DNA from: Actinophytocola sp050699935
GTDB lineage: Bacteria > Actinomycetota > Actinomycetes > Mycobacteriales > Pseudonocardiaceae
Length of the DNA stretch: 64,000 nucleotides
Reading direction: 5' to 3'
Assembly (NCBI RefSeq): GCF_050699935.1
Contig: NZ_JBOHGB010000024.1
Coordinates: 1 to 64,000, forward strand
A program made the translations under genes and the position numbers. The notes under the pieces were generated by a model. That model ran no database searches and was not told where the DNA came from. It saw only the letters and a list, made by a program, of their open reading frames with translations. How positions within the stretch are numbered: the first letter of the stretch is position 1; the number at the start of each line of letters is the position of its first letter. Shown here in pieces: positions 23,799-31,100 of the stretch.

Positions 23799-26673
23799 CG
23801 CCTGGTTCGGGGTGCTCGGCCCGCTGCTGATCCGCCGCGGTGGGGCGAGCGGCACCGAGGTGGCGGTGGACCGGCCGCAGCGCCGCACGCTGGTCGCGCT
23901 GCTTCTGTTGCACGCCAACAGAGTCGTGAGCACCGAGGAGATCATCGACCAGCTGTGGGGCGCCGACCCGCCGGCGACCGTGCGGACCCAGGTGCACACC
24001 CTGGTGTCGGCGCTGCGCCGCACCTTGCCCGGCGGCGGGCGAATCCTGCGGACCGAGTCGTCGGGATACCGGCTGGAGCTCGCCACCGCGGCACTGGACC
24101 TGCTGACCTTCTCCGAGCAGCTCGCGCGGGCACGGAAAGCGGACCACGCCGGTGACCGCACCCGTGCCGTCGCCGGTTACCGGGCCGCGCTGCGGCTGTG
24201 GCGGGACGTCCCGTTCGCCGGCATCGGCGCCGGCTTCGTCGACCAGGCCCGGCGAAGCCTCACCGAGAAGCGACTGGCGGCGACCGAGCAGCTGATCGAC
24301 CTCGAGCTGGCCGACCCCTCGGCCGACCCGGCCGGGCTGGTCGAGGAGCTGGCTCGGCTGGTCGAGGAGCACCCGCTGCGCTCGGGCCTGCGCCAGCGAC
24401 TGATGCTCGTGCTGCACCGCGCCGGACGGCCCGCCGACGCGATGGCCGTGTACCTGCGGGGCCGCGACCTGCTGGCGGACGAGCACGGGCTGGACCCCTC
24501 CCCCGAGCTGGACCGGCTGGCCAGCCGGATCGAGGCGGCGGACCCGTCCCTCGACGCGCCCGCCGTACCGAGGCAACTCCCTTACGCCGCGGCGTGTTTC
24601 ACCGGCCGGACCGCCGAGCTGGCGGCGCTGGACGCACTGCTCGACGGCGGTGGCGAGCATCCCGTCGCGGTGGTGTCCGGCACCGGTGGCGTCGGCAAGA
24701 CGGCGGTGGCCACACACTGGGCGCACTCGGTCGCCGACCGGTTCGACGGCGGCCAGCTCTACGTCGACCTGCGCGGCTACTCACCGGAGGAACCCGTGCC
24801 ACCGGCCGAGGCGCTCGCCGGCTTCCTCCGCGCACTCGGCGTCGACGGGCGCGGCGTGCCCACCGACCTGGCCGGCCGGGCGGCGCTGTTCCAGACCATG
24901 CTGTCCGGTCGGCGGCTGCTGGTCCTGCTGGACAACGCCCGCGACCCCGAGCAGGTCGCCCCGCTGCTCCCCCCGCGACCCGGCCCGAGCGTCGTCGTGG
25001 TGACCAGCCGGGACCGGCTGGACCCGCTGGTCGCCGGCGGCGCCCGGCACATCGGCCTCGACGTCCTGCCGCCGCCGGAGTCGGAGGCGCTGCTGCGCGC
25101 GCTGATCGGCGAGCGGGCCGACGCCGGGGCGATCGCGGAGCTCGCGCGCCGCTGCGCGTGCCTGCCGCTGGCGTTGCGGATCGCCGCGGAGCGCGTCGCC
25201 GCCCGGCCGGACACTCCCCTGCCGGAGCTGGTCACCGAGCTGGCCGACCAGCGGCGCGCCGTGCACCTGCTGGACACCGGCGACGACCCGCACTCCGCCG
25301 TGTCGGCCGTGTTCTCCTGGTCCTACCGGCAGCTGACGCCGGCCGCGGCGCGCACCATGCGCCTGTTCGGCCTGCACCGCGGCCCGAGCCTGGACCTCGC
25401 CGCCGTCGCGGCGCTGACCGGCACGAGCGTCGAACGGGCCCGCGAGCCGGTGGCCGAGCTGCTGCGCGCCCACCTGGTCGGCGAGATCACCGAGGACCGG
25501 TTCACGATGCACGACCTGCTGCGCGCGTGGGCCGGCGAGCGAGCCGGCGCGGTCGACCCGGCGAAGGCGAGGCGGGCGGCGTCGGCCAGGCTGTTCGACC
25601 ACTACCGGCACGGCGCCGCGGCCGCCATGGACCTGCTCCACCCCTACGAGCGGCACCAGCGGCCGCCGGTCGGCGGTGGTGCGGGCGCCGGGCCGCACGC
25701 GCCCGTGTTCGGCGACGTCGCGGCCGCGCGGCGCTGGCTCACCGCCGAGATCCCGAACCTCGTCGCCGCCGCCGGCACCGGCACGGACAGTGCGGTGATC
25801 GAGCTGTCCGCGACCGTGTGGCGGCACCTGGAGTCCAGCGGCCGCTACGACGAGGCGGACATCCTCGCCGGCCTCGCCGCGACCGCGGCCCGGCGCCGGT
25901 CCGATCCCACCGCGCTGGCCGGGGCGCTCACCGTGCTGGGCCTGATCTGCTGGCGTCGCAACGAACACGAGCTGGCGGTCAGCAGGCTGACCGAGGCGCT
26001 GGCGGTCTACCGCAAGCTCGGCGACGTCGCGGGAACGGCGTGGACGCGGCTGAACCTGGGCGTGGTGTACGAGCGGACCGGCCGGTTCGACCTGGCGATC
26101 GAGCACCTCCGCGACGCGCAGGCCCGGTACGCGGAGCTGGACGATCCGATCGGGCAGGCCAACGCGCTGGGCAACCTCGGCGTGGTGCACGAGCAGACGG
26201 GGAACTACATGCTGGCCGTCGAGCTGCAGAAGCGGTCGTTCGCGCTGCACCTCGACGCGGACAACCCGGTCGGCATGGCCAACGCGCTGGGCAACGTCGG
26301 GATCGTGCACCACCGCGCGGGCCGCCACGAGCATGCGGGCCGGTGCCTGCGGCAGGCGCTCACGCTGTTCGGGGACATCGGCGACCGCGCGGGCGAGGCG
26401 GAGGCGCTCGGCTACCTCGGCGCGGTGCTGCTCGCACTGGAGGAGCGGGCGGCGGCACGGGAGCGGCTGGAGCACGGGCTCGCGATGGCGCGCGAGATCG
26501 GCAACCGCCGGGTGCTCGCGCTCATCCTCAACGGCCTCGGCGAGCTGTCCCTGGCGACCGGCGACATGGACGCCGCCCTGGCGGCACACACCGCCGCCCT
26601 CCATCACGCGGCCGCGTCCGGCGACAGGGAACAACGCGCCCGCGCCGACACGGCACTCCGCGTCCTTCGGTAA
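23785..26673 (+). CDS. SARP/AfsR-family regulator with NB-ARC and TPR domains
   Basis: This 962-residue protein has the full AfsR-like layout: OmpR-type winged helix (about 5-98), BTAD (about 105-250), NB-ARC NTPase (Walker A GTGGVGKT, 299-306; LLVLLDNARDPEQVAPLLPP as Walker B region) and C-terminal tetratricopeptide repeats from about residue 690 (for example AWTRLNLGVVYERTGRFDLA and ANALGNLGVVHEQTGNYMLA). SARP proteins activate transcription by binding direct repeats near the -35 region. A 21-bp tandem repeat lies just downstream, before the M23 peptidase gene, and may be a target (inference). It is the intact paralogue of the gene at 22539-23798. Confidence 0.92.
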   Translation: MTEPDAWFGVLGPLLIRRGGASGTEVAVDRPQRRTLVALLLLHANRVVSTEEIIDQLWGADPPATVRTQVHTLVSALRRTLPGGGRILRTESSGYRLELATAALDLLTFSEQLARARKADHAGDRTRAVAGYRAALRLWRDVPFAGIGAGFVDQARRSLTEKRLAATEQLIDLELADPSADPAGLVEELARLVEEHPLRSGLRQRLMLVLHRAGRPADAMAVYLRGRDLLADEHGLDPSPELDRLASRIEAADPSLDAPAVPRQLPYAAACFTGRTAELAALDALLDGGGEHPVAVVSGTGGVGKTAVATHWAHSVADRFDGGQLYVDLRGYSPEEPVPPAEALAGFLRALGVDGRGVPTDLAGRAALFQTMLSGRRLLVLLDNARDPEQVAPLLPPRPGPSVVVVTSRDRLDPLVAGGARHIGLDVLPPPESEALLRALIGERADAGAIAELARRCACLPLALRIAAERVAARPDTPLPELVTELADQRRAVHLLDTGDDPHSAVSAVFSWSYRQLTPAAARTMRLFGLHRGPSLDLAAVAALTGTSVERAREPVAELLRAHLVGEITEDRFTMHDLLRAWAGERAGAVDPAKARRAASARLFDHYRHGAAAAMDLLHPYERHQRPPVGGGAGAGPHAPVFGDVAAARRWLTAEIPNLVAAAGTGTDSAVIELSATVWRHLESSGRYDEADILAGLAATAARRRSDPTALAGALTVLGLICWRRNEHELAVSRLTEALAVYRKLGDVAGTAWTRLNLGVVYERTGRFDLAIEHLRDAQARYAELDDPIGQANALGNLGVVHEQTGNYMLAVELQKRSFALHLDADNPVGMANALGNVGIVHHRAGRHEHAGRCLRQALTLFGDIGDRAGEAEALGYLGAVLLALEERAAARERLEHGLAMAREIGNRRVLALILNGLGELSLATGDMDAALAAHTAALHHAAASGDREQRARADTALRVLR

Positions 26674-26678
26674 CGCCA

Positions 26679-26723
26679 GGAAGGACGCCATGCTGACGTT
26701 CAACGTCTGGAAGGCGTCCTTCC
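26679..26723. terminator. Nested perfect hairpin after the SARP gene
   Basis: GGAAGGACGCC (26679-26689) pairs perfectly with GGCGTCCTTCC (26713-26723). Within the loop, GACGTT-C-AACGTC (26695-26707) forms a second perfect hairpin. It starts six bases after the SARP stop and is a good terminator candidate; the nested symmetry also resembles dispersed palindromic repeats of actinobacterial genomes. Confidence 0.7.
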
Positions 26724-26737
26724 ACGCTTTGTACGGA

Positions 26738-26843
26738 GGGTGACCGGCGGGCTATACGGGGTGACCGGCGGGCTATACGGGGTGACCGGCGGGCTATACG
26801 GGGTGACCGGCGGGCGATACGGGGTGACCGGCGGGTTTGTACG
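26738..26843 (+). repeat. Five direct repeats of 21 bp upstream of the M23 peptidase gene
   Basis: Units start at 26738, 26759, 26780, 26801 and 26822. The consensus begins GGGTGACCGGCGGG and ends CTATACG. Units 1-3 are identical, unit 4 has one change (CGATACG), and unit 5 ends TTTGTACG and is 1 bp longer. TTTGTACG also precedes unit 1. The array ends about 58 bp before the peptidase ATG. Confidence 0.9.
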
Positions 26844-26901
26844 GGACTTGTACGCGGCGGTGTTGCAGTGGGTCCTCGCACCCAGACATGGAGGGACCGC
26901 C

Positions 26902-27498
26902 ATGGCACTGTCGAGAACGAAAGCGTTCGGGGCGCTGGCGATCGGCGCGGCCGCGGTGCTGGCGCTCGTGACCCCACTCGCGAGCACGGCGACCGCGAGC
27001 CCGGAGACATGGAGCCCGGTGCGCGCCACTGCGGCGAGCCCCGCCACCGACGGCGTGGAGATCCGCGCGGTCAACCTGCGCACGCCGTTCGACTGCGGGC
27101 AGGTGTGGAACGCGAACACGCGCACCAACCACAACCCCCAGCTCTCGGTCGACTTCCAGCGCAGTGGTGCGCTGGGCAAGAACGTTCGCTCCAGCGCGGG
27201 CGGCACCGTGGAGACCGTGCGCGACCTCGGGAACACCAGCTACGGCAAGTACATCGTGGTGCGCCACGCCGAGGGCTGGAAGACCCTGTACGCCCACCTG
27301 CGGTCGTTCAACGTCTCAGTAGGACAGTCGGTGAACACCGGGACGATCATCGGGAAGGTGGGCAGCACCGGCGGGTCGACCGGACCGCACCTGCACTACG
27401 AGCAGAAGCTGAACAACGTGGTGCAGCGCGCGGTGCTCAACCACGTGTCGATCAGGTACTTCGGCAACACCACGATCACCAGCAGCACTGGCTGCTAA
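26902..27498 (+). CDS. Secreted M23-family metallopeptidase (LytM-like)
   Basis: This 198-residue exported protein has a Sec signal peptide (basic start, hydrophobic core about 9-25, cleavage near TATAS). It carries the zinc-site motifs of M23 peptidoglycan endopeptidases: His77 and Asp84 (NHNPQLSVDF), a YAHL segment at 130-133 and GPHLHYE with HxH at 163-165. It probably cleaves peptide cross-links in the cell wall. GGAGGG lies six bases before the ATG. The frame is open upstream through the 21-bp repeats (VTGGLYG units), but that would place the signal peptide internally, so I prefer this start. Confidence 0.88.
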   Translation: MALSRTKAFGALAIGAAAVLALVTPLASTATASPETWSPVRATAASPATDGVEIRAVNLRTPFDCGQVWNANTRTNHNPQLSVDFQRSGALGKNVRSSAGGTVETVRDLGNTSYGKYIVVRHAEGWKTLYAHLRSFNVSVGQSVNTGTIIGKVGSTGGSTGPHLHYEQKLNNVVQRAVLNHVSIRYFGNTTITSSTGC

Positions 27499-27505
27499 GG
27501 AACGC

Positions 27506-27553
27506 GCGTCCGCCGGCCGGAGCTCATCCCCTGTCGGCCCGGCCGGCGGACGC
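27506..27553. terminator. Bidirectional hairpin between convergent genes
   Basis: A perfect 15-bp stem, GCGTCCGCCGGCCGG (27506-27520) with CCGGCCGGCGGACGC (27539-27553), has an 18-base loop. It lies between the stop of the M23 gene and the convergent SARP gene, covering the last codons of the latter. Confidence 0.75.
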
Positions 27554-30421
27554 GGCCACCGCATCCGCCGTGTCCAGGCCACGCAGGATGTCGCGCGCAC
27601 GCCCGAAGTGGCGCTGTGCCTCGCCCGGCTCGCCGAGCGCCTCGTGCAGCCGGCCGAGCGCCGCCATCACCTCGGCCTCGGACCGGCGGTCGCCGCTGCG
27701 TCGGTGCCGGCGCAGCGACGAGTCGAGCAGCAGCCGGGCCCGGGGCAGGTCGCCGTCCTCCAGGCACAGCAGCCCGAGATCCTGGTTCGTGTAGCCGACA
27801 CAGTTGTCATCGCCCAGCTCCAGGAAGATCGCCACCGCGCGGTCGGTGTGCTCGCGGGCGGCACGCAGGTCGCCACGCCGCAGGTGGAGCGTCGCGATCC
27901 GGCGGAGGGCGTGCGCCTCCCGGTGCCGGTCGCCGATCGCGGCGGACAGGTCGTGCGCGTCGGTGAACCAGCGCCGCGCGGGGGCGAGACAGCCCAGCTC
28001 CAGCCAGACCGAGCCGGCGGCCAGCCGGGCGACGGCCTCCCCGTGCGGGTCCGGCACCGCCGCGAACATCGACAGTGCCTCGTGGCAGCGGTCCAGGGCG
28101 TGCGCGTAGTCCCCGCGGATCCGCAGCACCGTGCCCAGCCCGGCCAGCGCGAACCCGGCACCACGGCGGTCGCCGACCTGGCCGAAGAGCCGCACCGACT
28201 CGTCGAAGGCGGACCACGCGTCCGCGTACGCGTCCTGGTACAGCGCGAGCTGGCCCAGGTTGCGCAGCACGATCGCCTGGCCGTGCGGGTCACCGGCACG
28301 GCGCGCGGCAGCCAGCGCGATCCGGTGCGTGCGATGCCAGTCGTCGTAGTGGCCGCGCAGGTCGAAGTACGGCGTGAAGGCTGCCGTCACGCGCCATGCG
28401 AGGTCGTCGAGTCCCCATTCCGGGGCGAGTGACACGGCCGCGACACCCGCGCGACGCTCCGCCTCGAACCAGGCGAGGGGATCGGCGACCAGCTCGGCCG
28501 CGCCGCGGGGACGCCACGTCGCGGGGACGGCGGCGGCGGCGAACACCCCGAGGAAGTGGATGGGCATCGCCTCGGCCGCGGACACGGCGAGCGACAGGTA
28601 GCCGCCCAGCACCCGGCGCACGGCCGCGCGGTGGTCGGCCGCCGGGTCGTGCTCGGCGAGCTCGGCGGCGTAGCAGCGCAGCAGGTCGTGCAGCCGGTAG
28701 CGGGGCGCGCCGGTGACGTCCGAGCCGACCAGCGCCACCAGGTGCGTGTCCACGAGCAGGTCCAGCACGTCGTCGGCGGCCGGCCGGTCCAGCAGCGCGG
28801 CCACGACCCAGCCCGGCCAGTGCCCCGGCCCCAGCATGCCCAGCCACCGCAGCGCCCGGGCCGCGTCGGGGGTGAGCAGGTCGTAGCTGAGGTTCACGCT
28901 CGCCCGCACGGCCAGGTCGCCGACCCGCAGCTCGTCCAGCCGCCCGTGCTCGTCGCGCAACCGGCCGGCCATCGTGCGCAGGGTCCAGCCCGGCCGGTGG
29001 CGCAGCCGGGTCCCGGCGACCCGGATCGCGAGCGGCAGGAAACCGCAGAACCGCAGGATGTCCGAGGCGCTGTCGGGCTCGTCGGCGACGCGGTGCTCGC
29101 CGACGATGCCGGCGAGCAGCCGGGCGCCCTCGTCCGCGCCGAGCACGTCCAGCTCGACCGGATGTGCGCCGGGCAGGTCGGGCAGCATCGCGCGGCTCGT
29201 GACCAGGACGGCACAGCCGCCCGCGCCGGGCAGCAACGCACGCACCTGCGCCGCGCTGGCCGCGTCGTCCAGCACCACGCACGTGCGGGTGTTCGCCAGC
29301 CGGGACCGCAGCAGCGCGGCGCGCTCGTGCGGCTGCCTCGGCATCGCCGAGTCGTGCGCTCCGAGCGCGCGCAGCAGCTCGGGCAGCACCTCGGTAGCCG
29401 TCCGCGGACGCGCCGACGTGCCGGCCAGGTCGACGTGCAGCTGGCCGTCCGGGAACTCCGCACGCACGGCGTGCGCCACCCGCACCGCGACGGCCGACTT
29501 CCCGACACCGGGCGGACCGGAGATCACCACGACCGCGGGGACACCGCGCGCACGCCGCCGGCGCAACAGCTCGACCAGCTCGGCGACCAGGGGCTCGCGG
29601 CCGGTGAAGTCCGGCAGGTCCAGCGGGAGCTGGCAGACCGGCGACGGGTCGGCCGGCGCCCGCACCCGCTCGCCCAGGCGGCGAAGCTCGGGTCCGGGCG
29701 CGGCGTGCAGCTCGTCGCGCAGGACCCGCTCGGCCTCGGCGTAGGTTCGCCGGGCCTCGGCGCTGCGCCCGGTCGCGACCAGCGCGCGGATCAGCAGCTG
29801 CCACAGCTCCTCGCGCAGCGGGTGGTCGCCGAGCAGGGCACGCAGCTCGTCGACCACACCACCCAGACCGCCGACACCGCCCGACTCGCCGAGGTCGACC
29901 CGCAGCCGCAGGCGCTGCTCCTGCGCGGACAGCCGCAGCTCGGTGAGCCGGGCGACCGCGACCGTCCACACGTGACTGTGCGGCAGATCCGCCAGCGGCT
30001 CGCCCCGCCACCGCCCGCACGCGCGGTCGAGCAGCGCCAGCGCCTCCGCCCGGTCGCCGGCCGCGCCCGCCCGGGCCACCTCCGCCTCGAACAGGTGCAG
30101 GTCGACCAGCTCGGGGTCGGTGACCAGCACGTAGCCCGCCGACCGCCGCTCGATGTCCGCGCCGGAGCCGGCCAGCCGCCGGCGCAGCCCGTGCACGTAG
30201 GTACGGATGTTCGCCGCGGCGGACCGGGGCGGCCCGGACGGCCACAGCGCCTCGGCGAGCACGTCGACGGACACCGCCGTGTTGGCGTGCAGCACGAGAG
30301 TGGCGAGCAGCGCCCGCGGCTTGGGCCCACCGAGGGCCACCGCTCGCCCCGCGACGGCGACCTCGAGCGGCCCCAGTACCCCGAACACCACCGCCGACAC
30401 CAACACCGCCCGCAACGTCAC
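27524..30421 (-). CDS. SARP/AfsR-family regulator with NB-ARC and TPR domains
   Basis: This 965-residue regulator has an OmpR-type DNA-binding domain (about 10-100), BTAD (about 105-250), NB-ARC NTPase with intact Walker A GPPGVGKS (302-309) and TCVVLDDAASAAQVRALLPG, and C-terminal TPR repeats (from about 700, AIVLRNLGQLALYQDAYADA). It is only moderately similar to the SARP at 23785-26673. Three SARP genes within 8 kb is unusual. No biosynthetic cluster is visible next to it, so its targets are unknown; the peptidase gene and its own promoter are the nearest candidates. Confidence 0.92.
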   Translation of the reverse strand: MTLRAVLVSAVVFGVLGPLEVAVAGRAVALGGPKPRALLATLVLHANTAVSVDVLAEALWPSGPPRSAAANIRTYVHGLRRRLAGSGADIERRSAGYVLVTDPELVDLHLFEAEVARAGAAGDRAEALALLDRACGRWRGEPLADLPHSHVWTVAVARLTELRLSAQEQRLRLRVDLGESGGVGGLGGVVDELRALLGDHPLREELWQLLIRALVATGRSAEARRTYAEAERVLRDELHAAPGPELRRLGERVRAPADPSPVCQLPLDLPDFTGREPLVAELVELLRRRRARGVPAVVVISGPPGVGKSAVAVRVAHAVRAEFPDGQLHVDLAGTSARPRTATEVLPELLRALGAHDSAMPRQPHERAALLRSRLANTRTCVVLDDAASAAQVRALLPGAGGCAVLVTSRAMLPDLPGAHPVELDVLGADEGARLLAGIVGEHRVADEPDSASDILRFCGFLPLAIRVAGTRLRHRPGWTLRTMAGRLRDEHGRLDELRVGDLAVRASVNLSYDLLTPDAARALRWLGMLGPGHWPGWVVAALLDRPAADDVLDLLVDTHLVALVGSDVTGAPRYRLHDLLRCYAAELAEHDPAADHRAAVRRVLGGYLSLAVSAAEAMPIHFLGVFAAAAVPATWRPRGAAELVADPLAWFEAERRAGVAAVSLAPEWGLDDLAWRVTAAFTPYFDLRGHYDDWHRTHRIALAAARRAGDPHGQAIVLRNLGQLALYQDAYADAWSAFDESVRLFGQVGDRRGAGFALAGLGTVLRIRGDYAHALDRCHEALSMFAAVPDPHGEAVARLAAGSVWLELGCLAPARRWFTDAHDLSAAIGDRHREAHALRRIATLHLRRGDLRAAREHTDRAVAIFLELGDDNCVGYTNQDLGLLCLEDGDLPRARLLLDSSLRRHRRSGDRRSEAEVMAALGRLHEALGEPGEAQRHFGRARDILRGLDTADAVAASAGRADRG

Positions 30422-31100
30422 GGATACGACGGGTCAGCATCGTACGCCCACCACGACCGGCCGCCGGCCAATCCGGCGTTGCCCGGCCGCGCCGTGACCA
30501 GCAATCTGGCCAAGGCTCGGTGTCGGGCCACCGCCGAGGTCCAGCCGCCGGGTGTCGCGGAGAGTCGGTGCACGGCGAACTCGCTGATGCCGGCGGCGTT
30601 CGACGCGGCTCGGTAGACCTTCGCCGTCGTGGTCGCGCGGGTGCGAGTCCGGCTTCGTCCGCGATGTCGGCGTAGTCGCGGGCCGGACTCGACCGGGCGA
30701 ACCGGGTGGTAGAGCGTGAGGTCGAGGAACGGCTGCGAGCCGACCGACCGCAGGAATGTGTCGCGACGCGGGCGTCGCCGACCATCGCGACCGGGTTGCG
30801 GTCGCACGCCACGACCAGTCGTCGTTCACGGTTGCGTCCGACGCCGGCCCGAGTACCGGCGGATGGTCGCTGATCGCGGACGTCCACGGCCACGAGACGG
30901 CGCTGATGACGGCGCGGATCGGCCGGCCGGTGCGAGAACCGTAGGCCTCGAGCCGATCCATGGCGACCCTCTGGTTGTCGGTGTCGTCATCGGTGTCGTC
31001 ATCGCCGTTGTTGACCAGCAGCACCGAGACCGGCCGGCCCAGCCGCATGCTCTCCTGCTGTGCGAGCGCTGTCCCGTAGATCAGCGACAGGGTCTGCTTG
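30418..31100 (-). pseudogene. Frame-broken coding remnant downstream of the NACHT gene
   Basis: The NACHT frame ends at 30999, but a shifted minus frame carries on smoothly from about 31095 (LSLIYGTALAQQESMRLGRP then VSVLLVNNG), resembling the start of the periplasmic-binding-like C-terminal domain found in some actinobacterial NACHT proteins. Further pieces in other frames (LVVACDRNPVAMVGDARVAT; GSQPFLDLTLYHPVRP; RDYADIADEAGL; SEFAVHRLSATPGGW) run to a stop at about 30418. I read this 0.6-kb stretch as a decayed continuation or a separate broken gene. No intact gene is present here. Confidence 0.5.

Noticed and set aside
26738..26843. CRISPR array
   Set aside because: The repeats are directly adjacent with no unique spacers, and no cas genes are present.
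26740..26901. In-frame VTGGLYG heptapeptide extension of the M23 peptidase
   Set aside because: It would put the signal peptide about 54 residues inside the protein, and the ATG at 26902 has a good ribosome site.
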